Shown: positions 23,506 to 33,968 of the stretch, one piece after another
How the letters are laid out: every line of letters begins with the position of its first letter
Position numbering within the stretch: the stretch's first letter is position 1
From: Neovahlkampfia damariscottae
Lineage: Eukaryota; Heterolobosea; Selenaionea; Neovahlkampfiida; Neovahlkampfiidae
Assembly (NCBI GenBank): GCA_016618085.1
Contig: JABLTG010000087.1
Coordinates: 19,473-83,472 of the forward strand
Reading direction: 5' to 3'
Length of the DNA stretch: 64,000 nt
The notes under the pieces: generated by a model
Told to the model about the DNA's origin: nothing
Database searches by the model: none
Seen by the model: the letters and a program-made list of their open reading frames with translations, nothing else
Program-made: the position numbers and the translations under genes

Positions 23506-26500
23506 AAAAATTTAATATCTTTAACTTCACCTTGATTATCATAGTAGTTATATCCAATCCAATCAGATGAAATTGGAGCATATACAATTTGATCTGGAAT
23601 TGCAAATGCTTCAACAAGTGAAAGACAATCAGGTGCAATTTCAGCACATAATGATCTAATGATATCTGAAACTTCTTTACCCATTTCTAATGATACTACT
23701 TTGTTTGTTAAAAACCAACCTAAATCTTTTTCAATAACTCTTAAACAATATACTAAACAGAGTTTTTCAAGTATTTTTTTTAATGAATTATCTGCAGTTG
23801 AAATAACTTGTAAAAATTGTTCCAAGACAATTCTTTCACCATATGAACGTGCTGCACTTTGAATAAGATCTGATTCTTGTGCCATCCAAACATCAAATAA
23901 AGTTTCTCCTTTTTTCATTTTTGTTGCCATTGATTTTGCTAATGTAGTTAATTGAACAATTTCTCTTTTTCCAAAAAGAAAATGAAGATATTCAAAATTT
24001 GTTAATTTTGCTTCTGCTGTTGAATTAATTTTTGGTGCTTTGTATGTATTTGCTTTTAACATTCCTAATAATTCTTTTGCAACTTTTTGCATTAAAACTG
24101 AATTATCACCTTCTGCTGTCATTCCTGCATGTGAAAAACCAATAATTTGACCAAATTTATTACATGATAAATATCCCTAAAAAAAAAATTAACTTTTAAA
24201 ATTTGATTTTTACTTGACCACCACAACGTTCTCTACAAGTTGTAGCAGTTACGTTACAATGCCATGAAATAAGTGGTTTGATTACACAACATAAAATTAA
24301 CACTTCAAGTGGATTTTGTGCACCAATTCCTGAATATCTATCTTTAACATAATTTAAAGCAAATCCAAGTGCATATGATTCCGCTAATAAAGGAATTAAA
24401 GCTCTTTGTTGTAATTGATAATCTAAAATTGGAGTATCTGATTTACCACTTGGTCCAACTGTTAATCTTGTTGCAGCATATCTAAAAGCTACTGTTAATG
24501 AAACTTTAATTGCTCCTAAACACATTGCAGCAATACAAATTCTACCAGATAATAATTGATCTGCAACTTTTAAGAATCTTCCTCTTTTTGATTTTATTGA
24601 AGATGAAAATTTTCCATCTTTTGTAACATCAGATTGGGCATTTAATAAAGCATCTCTTGGAACTCTGACATTATGAAACCATAATTTACCATTGTCTACA
24701 CCATTACAATTATGGCAGATTGTATTATCATGCAACATAATTAAATGGTCAATATCTCCTTTTACAGTGAATCCATAAAATTCGTATTTGTTTACTGTTT
24801 GGTCATCATGAATTTTTCTTTTTTTTTCTACAGAATCAAATTCTTCTGAAACAATATTTCCATCATTGTCCATTTTTAATATTTTTCGCACATAAAATGG
24901 CACTTTATATGGTAAATATTGAACATTTTCAATTGGATCAAGTTTTTTCTTTTTTGAACCACCAAGCCTTGCATATTCTCCTGTAATTGAACATTTTGAT
25001 AAAACATTTTGAAGTGCTGGACATTTTGATAAACGAATTCTATATAATTTTTGATGTTTAACATTCCATTTATCAATATATTCTCCTGATATTGAAACTG
25101 AAACTTTAATTCCAAGTGATTTTGATAATGAAATTAACCCATTACAAACTTCTAAATGAATTGTTGGAATCGCAACTGTATTACGTGTCTCTTCATATTC
25201 ACCGTCTGAATCAATTAGTCCAGCTAAAAACCATTCTCTAATAATAATTTCTTGATTTGATAACTCCATTGGAACAAATTTAGTTTCAATTAAAAATGAT
25301 TTAATAAAATTCCAAAATGGATTATGTTTTGTTTGATAATATTTTTCTCCAACTCTAATTTTAGTTGTAATTGAAATAACACCTGTTAAACTACCAGTTT
25401 TTATTTCTTTTGGCGATTGATATATTTCTGAAGCTCTCAAATTTAAATCATCAGCATATTGTTTAATTCTTTCAATTTCATCTTGATCTTTTATGTTAAC
25501 TACAAAATCTGGTCTATTCGTTCTGCCATCACCAACCCATAATCCAAATAACCAACATACTTTTTCAACATTTTCATTTTTAATGCCAAAAGAAATAATT
25601 TTTTCTCTAAAATTTTTCTTTTCCAATAAAATAGGAGCAATTGTTTGGTAACATCTTCCTCTAACAGTTGAATCAAGATATTTCAAATCAGGTGGAATAA
25701 TAAATAAATCTAATTTTTGATCTTTGACTTCTTCTAAAAATTTTAAAGCAAAATTCATAGCTTCTTTTTCACCATATTCCGAATAAGAAAAACTTTTTGA
25801 TGATCTTTTAATAATTTCAATTTCTCTGTTATCTTCTGTGATAAATTTAACCTTTTCAAAATATCTGACACATTCTCTTTTGTCCGCTTCTGTAGATATA
25901 GATGCTTCAGAATTTGCTGTAACAACAAGTATATGATATGAATTACAAATAAAATCCATTCTACCATAGTTTTCTTCGTCTATATTTTGAGCACTTTGAA
26001 TTACATGATATAATATGTCTTCGCCAGTTGTTGTATCAATAACTTCTCGTGGTTTTGAATCAGGACCTAAAACTTTATCTCCAATTTTAATATTTTGAAC
26101 AAATTTTTTTGATCCATTAGACATAAGAATCAATGTATCTTTACTGAAACAACCCATTTTATGACCCATATCTTCAATAGTGACACCTTTACAAACTGAA
26201 TGATCTTCATTACGTATTCTAACAAGAAATCCATGAATTCCATGATTTTCTTCGTCAATAATTAATTGAGCAAATACAACACACCATCTTTGAATTCTTT
26301 TAATAATTTGTTATTTTGATTACCTTGCATGAATAGCTGAATTTGTGATCCAATATTTTTGAGCCAAAGTTGTTGGTGTATTAATAATAAATTCTTCTTT
26401 TTGTTTATCATAAATAGCAGTAGTTTCCATTTCAACAGCATTATTACCATAACCTAATTCAGTTAAACCAAAACAACCAATATTTTGAAGGTTATCAATT

Positions 26501-27013
26501 TTATCAAGAAATTGACCATGATGTTTTTCAGTTCCAAGTTTAAGGACAGTACCACCAAATAAATTAAATTGTACTGTCATTTTAGTTGCCATTGAACCAT
26601 CAATTAATCCTCCAATTTCATGAGCAGCAAAGATTCTTCTTGGATTTGTCCAAAAATCTTTTACAGAAAAAAAACCTTGATCACAAATTTTTTGAAGTTT
26701 TTTTAATGCTACTTCTCTTTCTTCTTCTAAACTGATGTTGTAAGTTGGTGTGAATTCTTTTTCAGTTGAAAGGAATTTTCTTAAAGCATCTCTCATTTCA
26801 ATATTGTCATGATCAATTAAAGTTTTCATTTTCTGAAGATATAGTTATTTAGAATGGATGGTTTTTTTTTTTGTTTACCAAAACGTCGAAGGTTTGTTTT
26901 TTGAATTTTTTTTGTAAGTCTGTGATGTTTGCACTTGTGTCTGAAGTGGTGAGATCTTTTGGTTTAAGTTGATTCATTAAAGTATCAACTCTTCTTTTTG
27001 TTGAATCTGACAT
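23502..27013 (-). CDS. Peroxisomal acyl-CoA oxidase interrupted by an in-frame intein
   Basis: The precursor is about 1130 residues, of which about 650 are host enzyme. The first exon (27013 to about 26890) encodes [16 protein letters not shown], and RVDTLMNQL fits the PTS2 nonapeptide R-V-x5-Q-L. Later exons give acyl-CoA dehydrogenase/oxidase landmarks: [68 protein letters not shown] and [17 protein letters not shown]. It most resembles long-chain ACX2/ACX3-type enzymes, which catalyse the first, H2O2-forming step of beta-oxidation. Introns lie after FDVL, within HAR/WCVV, and after CGGQ. The intein sits between MGHKMG and CNGVDNG and must be spliced out for activity. There is no C-terminal SKL. 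Confidence 0.92.
24709..26151 (-). mobile_element. Full-length intein with LAGLIDADG homing endonuclease (VMA1/HO-like)
   Basis: 481 residues, in frame with no introns inside. Residue 1 is Cys ([17 protein letters not shown], block A). Block B holds [11 protein letters not shown], with Asn70 and His73 aligned to the N-x-x-H of the yeast VMA1 intein. The endonuclease motifs are LFGLWVGDG (201-209) and [13 protein letters not shown] (308-320). Block F is [20 protein letters not shown]. The C-terminus is His480-Asn481, followed by host Cys as the +1 nucleophile. All residues expected for protein splicing are present, and both acidic endonuclease motifs look intact, so activity in splicing and homing is plausible. 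Its length and order (Hint, HO/VDE-type insert) match the PI-SceI group rather than bacterial inteins. Confidence 0.95.
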
Positions 27014-27204
27014 GTTTTTTTTCTGTTCTTTTTTATTTTTGGTGTTTGATTGGATCAAAAGTATCAAATATATTCATTGGTCATTTGGATTCAATCATTT
27101 TCCAATTTTATTACATTTTTAATATCATATAAAATGTAGTTTTTTGGATAAATCAATGTGAAAAAAAATATTGATGTTGATTGGTTAACTTGTTTCAAAC
27201 AAGA

Positions 27205-28644
27205 ATGAGAATTGTCATAATCGTTTTTTGTTTGATTTTTGGTTGCATTTGTCAAACATTAAATCCTTATTCTCACAAAAAAAATTTTGGTTCAACTAGA
27301 ACCATGGCAGAGGTTGAAAAGATTTTAATTAAATTTCATTCAAAAAACAATAAAGGATTTTATCCACACGAAGAAAATCCTATCAGTGAAGAAACAAAAA
27401 ACATTTTACACAAACAAGTTGGGTAAGAAAAAAAAACAAAAATTAAAAACAAATAGCTACACAACAGGTAAAACTAAAAATGTAATTTTTAACAAAGAAA
27501 GGAGATGGAAAATTGGTGAACGGTCATTTCTTTTTAATGAATCCAAAAAAACATTTTAAAATTTTAGAACCTAAACTTGGATGTGGAAGGTAAATAATTT
27601 GTTATTTGAGACATTGTTTTAAAAAGAGGGATGTTTCCTGTTAAAGAGACTTCCAAATTTAATGAATGCAAATATGCTACGAATGGAGGTTTTTTTAATA
27701 CCCATACAAGTCAATGTTTTGGAAATTTAATAACATCAGAAAAAATTGTTCAATCAACAAATTTAACGAACGCAAATTTTGGAATCACCAAGAGTGGGAA
27801 ATATTATGTTGGTTACATTTCAAAAGATGAAGTTGAAAGGATAGATGATCCATTTGTTCAATTAGTTGCAGGTGTAATTTGGTTAGTGAAAAATGGAAAA
27901 AGTTTTGTTGAAGAATCAGGAAAAGTTGAAGAAATGAAATTCCAAGAAACTGGAGCAGGTGAATATTTCATCTCTGTTAGAGCATCCAGATTGGCTATTG
28001 GACACGACCAAAAAGGAAATTTAATGCTATTGGAAATGGATGGAGATGGAAATCATCAAAAAGTATTTAAAAAAGATTATTAATGGTAATTAGGGTTTAA
28101 ATTTATACGAAATGGCTGAGTTGATGATTTCTCTTGGAGCCAAAAATGCGATAAATTTAGATGGAGGTGGATCAGCGACTGTGGTACAAAAAGACACAGT
28201 AAAATACAAGTTTATATTAATATTTTAGGTCCTGAGTTATGTTTCAGATGGATGTCCTGGTGGGGATGAAACAAGAAATTTTAGATGTGAAAGACCAGTG
28301 GCAACGATTCTTTGTATGAATGAAGAAAAAGAATCAGAAGTATCAAAAAATCCAAAGTCAGAAACCACAATATTTTCATTATTGTACAATATTAATACTG
28401 TAATTATTTTGAAATTACTAATTTGTAGTTCATTGTTTCAACAATTGCAGGATTTTCATTAGCTGGAATTTTTTTTGTTCTATTTCTTTGTTCTTTAATT
28501 GTTATTTTTTATCAAGACTGGGAAAGAACCAAACTTGTAAATAGAGGTCAACTTCAAAATGATACTTATTCAGATGATGATGATGATCCATTGGTTGAAT
28601 TGATTGATGAAAAAGAAAAAGAAATTTCAGAAGAAACACAATAA
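27205..28644 (+). CDS. NAGPA-like phosphodiester glycosidase (uncovering-enzyme family), membrane-anchored
   Basis: About 400 residues. The ATG at 27205 gives a signal peptide (MRIVIIVFCLIFGCIC); the upstream TTG is ignored. The phosphodiester glycosidase fold shows YATNGGFFNTHTSQCFGN, RASRLAIGHDQKGNLMLLEM and the hallmark KNAINLDGGGSATVV, then DGCPGGDETRNFRCERPVA. One transmembrane helix (IAGFSLAGIFFVLFLCSLIV) and an acidic cytosolic tail follow. Animal NAGPA exposes the mannose-6-phosphate tag in the trans-Golgi by removing GlcNAc; whether this organism makes that tag is unknown. Several tiny exons (for example CTACACAACAG near 27460) are bounded by short introns. ATTGG lies 21 bp upstream of the ATG. 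Confidence 0.85.
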
Positions 28645-28734
28645 AAAATTATTTAAAATGAAACTTTAATGAGAAGATGAAATTGAAAATTTGGGAAGAT
28701 TAATTCTTCTTTCTGGTTTGTATATTCAACGCTC

Positions 28735-29838
28735 ATGATTGGTCAGAAAAGAGACAGGGAACAAAAGTCAGTAGACAAACGAACTAAAAAACTAATGACA
28801 ACCAACAACAAGCATACTGATTTTGTGATACTCAAATCTATTTATTTTATGAGCCCTGTAGAAATTAGAACTCTCACTCAAACCAGCAAAAAATTAAAAA
28901 AAAAAATTCAAAAAGACCACAATATTTGGATTCATTTCATTGAAGCAAAATATGGAAGCTTAAAAAAATGTTTATTTCAAACCTTTTATTTTCCTTATCA
29001 CCTTTTTGGGTATCATGGAACGGATGTTTTCATGTTGAAGTTTAAACCAAATTTTGATTTTGAAACCACAACCAAAGAGCTGAAAAAAGACATAATGGAT
29101 CACAAATATTTAGAAAGTGACTATGATGAAAGAGGTTATTTTGAAAAAACTTTTGAAGAAACTGGAAAAATGTTGAATGAACAAAACAACTATTTTTACG
29201 TCAACGGAAGAAATTGTGATTATTATTTCATGGAAACAGCCGAAAATGAAGGTGATGGTATATCTTTTGGATTTGATCGCTTTAGAGATTCAGAATTCAA
29301 GACAAAGAAAAAAGATCAAATTTTCCATTTAGGTAAGCGTGTTGATATATTTTCGGTGCAACAAGCATTTTTAAATAATGATTTACTTGAACTTGTTTTT
29401 GAATATCTTGAAACAAAAGAATTGTTGAACATATGGTTGACTTGTAAACAATGGTTTATTTTAACAAATCAAAATGATTTTCTTTTAAGCAGAATTGAAA
29501 GAAAATTTGGATCATTACAAAATTCAATGTTGGACAGATTTTTTATCAATTATGTTGCTCAATCATTTTGGCCTCGAGAAATTCATTATCACACAGATCA
29601 AATCTGTTTTACAAAAGAAAAAAGAGATGAAATTGTCAATGAAATTATCGAAGAGAAATCAGATTTAGATGATAAAATAGTTCAAAAGGATAAAGTTGAT
29701 GGAATTTTGAACATAGTTTCAGAAAAAACATTAGGAGGGGAAGATGATCATGAAATTGGATTTTTCAAAATTGTGAATTTCGTAACAGATTCTTATTCTA
29801 GGAAGTATGTCCCAACAACATTCAATACAAATTCTTAA
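28735..29838 (+). CDS. F-box-like protein with two F-box motifs
   Basis: 367 residues in a single exon. Two F-box-like segments of similar layout each end in a KYGSL/KFGSL phrase: residues about 31-76 (PVEIRTLTQTSKKLKKKIQK, IWIHFIEAKYGSLKK) and about 212-262 (LLELVFEYLETKELLNIWL, TCKQWF, SRIERKFGSLQ). This suggests internal duplication. Between them lies a less structured region with YFYVNGRNCDYYFMET. F-box proteins act as substrate receptors of SCF ubiquitin ligases; no substrate domain is recognised. Unlike its neighbours, the only ATTGG here lies just after the ATG (28738-28742). Confidence 0.65.
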   Translation: MIGQKRDREQKSVDKRTKKLMTTNNKHTDFVILKSIYFMSPVEIRTLTQTSKKLKKKIQKDHNIWIHFIEAKYGSLKKCLFQTFYFPYHLFGYHGTDVFMLKFKPNFDFETTTKELKKDIMDHKYLESDYDERGYFEKTFEETGKMLNEQNNYFYVNGRNCDYYFMETAENEGDGISFGFDRFRDSEFKTKKKDQIFHLGKRVDIFSVQQAFLNNDLLELVFEYLETKELLNIWLTCKQWFILTNQNDFLLSRIERKFGSLQNSMLDRFFINYVAQSFWPREIHYHTDQICFTKEKRDEIVNEIIEEKSDLDDKIVQKDKVDGILNIVSEKTLGGEDDHEIGFFKIVNFVTDSYSRKYVPTTFNTNS

Positions 29839-29948
29839 TGGGAACGACTTTGTTTCTTGTTGCTGGTGCTATTGTGTCAATATTATTATTTTTTAGTTCG
29901 AATGCCATCCACGAATTGATTTTTGTTCAACAAAAAGATCAAATTTTA

Positions 29949-31371
29949 TTAATTCTCAAATATTTCATTGAAATAATTGGTAAGTACAAATCTGTTGTAA
30001 GAATCCATCAAAATTCCAGATTTTAATTCAGAAACTACATTGTCAAACAAATCATCATTTAACTTTTTAATTTTGATATTCAAAGAAATTTGAACTTTTA
30101 ACTTTTCTGAAATATTCAATTCTTTTAATGAATCCTCTTCAAAGTACTCTTTATAAATGATTTTTGCTTCCATTTCTTTTTCAGTCTTCCCAACTATTTC
30201 TTTATAAACATCAACTGATTCAATAAAAAGAGCATTTTCGATTGAATATTCAGAAATTAAAAACATTTTAAAATATTGAAAATAAGGTTGTTCATAGACA
30301 TTCCAGTATTTAAAATTCTCTTTTTTTTGTTTCAGTTTCTCTTCTGACTTGGATATTTTTTTAAAAATTTGACCAATAGATGATTTCTTCATAAAATTTT
30401 TCAAATTTTTTGATTGAGATAAATCTGATATTTTTTCGAAATTATTTCTTTGAGATTTTGATTTTTGTAAATTGACATTTCTTGGAGAAGGAGGAACAAC
30501 AAATAAAGATGCATAATCATGTGGTGAATCAAAAGTTGGTGATCTTTGTTTCTTTTCTTCTTTCTTTTCATTAATTATTGAATAATTTCTTCTACTTTTT
30601 TGTTGAGCACAAGAAACTACATCCATGTATTCAAGTTTAGTTTTTAACATCTTTTCTGTTTCAGATTCTTCTTCTTCAAGAAAATCTGAATTTTTTATGG
30701 TAATCTCTGGCAAAGATTTTGGTGATTTTTTAGGTTCATTTGTTTCTTTGGATGGTATTGATTCTTGTGAGTCACCATCTTCTTCTTCATCTGAAAAAAT
30801 AGATCGTGCATCAAGATTTAAAGGTTGGATATGAATTGATGTTCTTCCTGATATATTTCTAATATGTATATTCCTAGAACTCCTCCTATTTGGATCCATC
30901 AGCAACTTTGAAAAATTTATCATTTCCTGTTTGTCTGGATATGAAATAATCAAATTTGAGATTTCTTCATTTTCTAGAATAATAGCAGCGTTTTTTGTAT
31001 CTAAATTTAGTTTTTTTGCCAGATTTTTATCCTGGTCATATATTTTACAGTACTTATTTTTCTTCTGAAAATACAATTCATTGTGTGTAACAAAAACAGG
31101 TTTTGTACCTAATTTTTTGAAGTTTTTCACATTTCTACTGAATTCTTGTAGTATTTTTACACTAATCATAATTGTTTAAAAAGAATCTGTTTTACTTGTG
31201 TTCGTCATCTGTTGCTTCTGACAAGAAAAGTAATAGTACATTTTCACCTGTTTGGTTTATTTGTTTTATTGTCTGTTCTTCAATTTTTATATCCAGTAAC
31301 AAAGACAGATCTATGGTTTTCAAGTCAAGTTTTGTTTCCTCCAACACAATTTCCGCTGAGCCCTCTTCCAT
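29949..31371 (-). CDS. RGS-domain protein
   Basis: About 460 residues. The ATG at 31369-31371 (MEEGSAEIVLEETKLDLKT) opens a first exon that joins across a 34-nt intron (near 31195-31162) to VKILQEFSRNVKNF. The N-terminal 150 residues could be a PH-like fold. A Ser/Glu/Lys-rich linker with SSIGQIFKKISKSEE follows. The C-terminal RGS domain spans YFQYFKMFLISEYSIENALF to DSYNRFVLTNYF. RGS domains accelerate GTP hydrolysis by G-alpha subunits. It converges on the F-box gene. An ATTGG/CCAAT box lies 12 bp upstream (31383-31387). Confidence 0.85.
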
Positions 31372-31436
31372 TTCGCAATTCACCAATCAAAATAAACCAT
31401 CTAGAATTTAAAAGAGAATGAAGGGAATTTTTAACT

Positions 31437-31715
31437 GATACTCCACTATCGTTTTGAAAGGTATGCACATTCAATAAAACTAATTTCCTTTTTTTTTTCT
31501 AGAGTTTGGGTTCAGATATTAATGCAAAAAGCACTTTTAGAAACAGTTAAATGGAGAGAAGAATATAAACAAGAAAAAAACTTTAAAAGACGTTTCTAAA
31601 GTTGACCAAAACAATCTTATTTATTTTCTGATGGGTTTTGATTTACAATGGAAGACAATCATTTACTTATAAAACAAATGAAGATTGGGATTTAAATCAA
31701 TCTAGTTTAATTTGA
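31437..31715 (+). pseudogene. CRAL-TRIO (Sec14-like) pseudogene fragment
   Basis: Across an apparent intron (31461 to about 31500) the plus strand reads KALLETVKWREEYKQE, the end of a CRAL-TRIO N-terminal domain. It then shifts frame in an A-run to DQNNLIYFLMGFD, and shifts again to GRQSFTYKTNEDWD; both segments fit the start of the CRAL-TRIO lipid-binding fold. Two frameshifts and the absence of the rest of the domain indicate a dead remnant. Its 3' end runs into the convergent TDP2-like gene. No start codon is convincing. Confidence 0.55.
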
Positions 31716-32736
31716 ACTTTGTAAACAATCCAAAATGATCCGACATGAAAAATTTTTTATCAAATTTTTCATCAAAAACTATTGAGATATCATTTAAATT
31801 TAAAATATCATTTTTGGATGAAAATAAAACCCTATCTAATCTTCTTTGTTTTTTTTTAACTGATGTTGTATTTGCCAGTTCATTTAATTTTGGATCAAAT
31901 GTAAAACCTGGAGAATCATAATGCTTTAATTTCCAACAGTCATTGAACATTTGAAGTAAATTATCATTAACAGTTTCTTCATCTCCAAAATTGAAGTCAC
32001 CAAAAATGATTTGATTTTTAATTTCTTTTGTATATTTTATAACAGTTTCTATTTGTTCATATCTCTTTTTTTGATAATCTTTTGATTTATCACTTGTCAA
32101 ATGAATAATTGAAATTGAAAAATCTTCATCGTTTATTTCAAAAGTCCCTTGAAGAAAGGATTTATATGTTGAAAATTTAATAAAATACAATTCTTTTAAA
32201 GGTATTTTGGTGAGTAATAATTGACCAAATGGATCCACAGTATTTCCTTTAATATCAGAAATATAATAGTTCTTTTGAATGAATTCATCTTTTAACAATT
32301 CTTGTAAAAATGGAGAAGTAACTTCTTGTAATCCAATGATATCTGCATTTAAAATTGAAAAATGTTTCAAAATTATTGGAATTCTTTTCTCTGTATAAAT
32401 TAAATCTTTGTCATAAAGGTCAAATAAAATGTTAAATGTTAAAATAGAAATTTCTGAAATTTTTTCAATTTTTTTGAATTCTTCCATTTTTTTCCATTCT
32501 TTTTGATAACTGAAAAGGTGGATTTGTTTGTTGTATGGGAAACCATTTTCGTTTTGCATGAATTCTTTAAATTGAGTTTCATATTTCTTGATTTGAGCAT
32601 TTGACATTGTATTTGTGTTGTTTATGTTTTCATGGTCTTTTAGAATATGTACCATGAGTTCTTTTTTTGTTTTTCCAATGAATTTTTGACACTTCAAACA
32701 AGACCATGAAGCTGTTTGTTTTTTTGACTTGTTCAT
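31702..32736 (-). CDS. TDP2-like endonuclease/exonuclease/phosphatase protein with zinc finger
   Basis: 344 residues in a single exon. The N-terminus has a C2H2 zinc finger (WSCLKCQ, 12 residues on HILKDH). From residue about 90 it has the EEP phosphodiesterase motifs in order: ILTFNILFD, ADIIGLQEVT, IHLTSDKSKDYQKKRYEQI, IIFGDFNFGDEE and FFMSDHFGLFTKF. The order and the L-Q-E-V and G-D-F-N-F motifs suggest tyrosyl-DNA phosphodiesterase 2, which frees 5' tyrosyl adducts left by topoisomerase II; other EEP nucleases remain possible. ATTGG at 32742-32746 lies 6 bp upstream of the ATG and another CCAAT is at 32828-32832. Confidence 0.78.
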   Translation of the reverse strand: MNKSKKQTASWSCLKCQKFIGKTKKELMVHILKDHENINNTNTMSNAQIKKYETQFKEFMQNENGFPYNKQIHLFSYQKEWKKMEEFKKIEKISEISILTFNILFDLYDKDLIYTEKRIPIILKHFSILNADIIGLQEVTSPFLQELLKDEFIQKNYYISDIKGNTVDPFGQLLLTKIPLKELYFIKFSTYKSFLQGTFEINDEDFSISIIHLTSDKSKDYQKKRYEQIETVIKYTKEIKNQIIFGDFNFGDEETVNDNLLQMFNDCWKLKHYDSPGFTFDPKLNELANTTSVKKKQRRLDRVLFSSKNDILNLNDISIVFDEKFDKKFFMSDHFGLFTKFKLN

Positions 32737-32969
32737 GTTTCATTGGTGGAATTAAAATGAATGTGATTTTACATTTTCTTTTCGTTTGAATATTTAAAAT
32801 TCTTTTAATTCATCACAGTTTCCACAACCAATCAAACATTTGCACCTCCAAAAGGATTTTAACACCACTCCTTAACTAGTGCTTTTTTGTATCAATGGCC
32901 ACAGTTACAATCAAACATACCTCCTTTAGAAAAAATCAAAATGTAAGGTTTTATTTTGATGTTCAACTT

Positions 32970-33831
32970 TTATTTCATCATTTCTTCAAGTTGTTCGGAA
33001 TCTTGATTTGCTGCTTCACCTTTAGTAGCAGAGCTTGTAAACCATGCAATCAAAGATTCAAAAAATCCTTTTGGATTTGATTTCTGTTCTTTATACAACT
33101 GTTTATAATTTCTTCTATACAAAATTTGCCTTGTGACTGATTCAAAAGCTTCATTAATACCAAATCCATCTTATTAACATTATTAATATAGATTTAAAAC
33201 CTCTTACCTTTTGCACTGACTTCCAAAAAATTTGGCATATCTTCATTTAATTTTAAATTTTTCGGATTTAATTTCTCTTTTGAAAATTTCATTCCTTCTT
33301 CTTTTTTCACAAATCTTAATTCATTTAGATCACATTTGTTTCCAATAATTATACAAGGATATTTTTGACATTGTGGAATTCCTTTAAAAGTTTCACAAGT
33401 AAAGTTCTCAATTCTGTCAATGAAATCTTCAAGTTCATCTAAACTTTTTGGATCTGTAACATCATATACAAGAATATAACCTGTTGAATTGAGTTTCAAA
33501 AAAAAAAATTTTACCATCACATTCAGAAATCCATCTGTCAACCATTTGACGTAGTTGGTCTTGTCCTGAAAATTTAAGTTTTTCTTAAATCAATTTACCT
33601 GCAGTGTCTTTCACATTTATGGTTACTTTTTTTGAATCAATTTCTATTTCTTTTGTGTAGACATCTTGAATTGTTGGATTGTATTCTTGTTGATAAAAAT
33701 TACTATACAAATATCTAATTGTACAACTAGACTTACCAACACCTGAAAATTTAATTGACGCTCAAAAAAATCAAACCTCCTCCACCAAAGATTCCGATTC
33801 GAATTGGTTTTTCTTCCTCTTGGCAAGTCAT
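32970..33831 (-). CDS. Ras-family small GTPase
   Basis: About 235 residues in five exons. The G motifs are clear once introns are removed: IGIFGGGGVGKSS (P-loop, split by an intron), YNPTIQDVY (switch I), VKDTAGQ (G3), IIIGNKCDL (G4) and LEVSAKG (G5). The intron at the P-loop has a GTTTGA donor. The region between G4 and G5 is longer than usual (KFSKEKLNPKNLKLNEDMPN). The C-terminus (EQLEEMMK) has no CAAX box, so lipid anchoring is not evident. The stop codon is at 32970-32972. ATTGG at 33854-33858 lies 23 bp upstream of the ATG. Confidence 0.88.
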
Positions 33832-33968
33832 TTTGCAAGAAATTAAGAAAATGATTGGTCAAATTTCCGATGCCTTTTTTTTTTATCGTAATTCTTCAGA
33901 ATTTTTCCAGAAAATAAAAATAAATATTCAATTTGAACAACGTTCAAAATTCCAACCAATCATAAGCA

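Noticed and set aside
24196-26169. The insert in acyl-CoA oxidase as an RNA intron or separate endonuclease gene
   Set aside because: It is open for all 481 codons, lacks fitting GT-AG ends at its borders, and has Cys1, His-Asn and Cys+1 exactly at the junctions.
32895-32945. A short plus-strand ORF beginning MATVTIKHTSFRKNQ
   Set aside because: Only about 16 codons precede a GTAAGG, and no following exon is found before the end of the convergent Ras gene.
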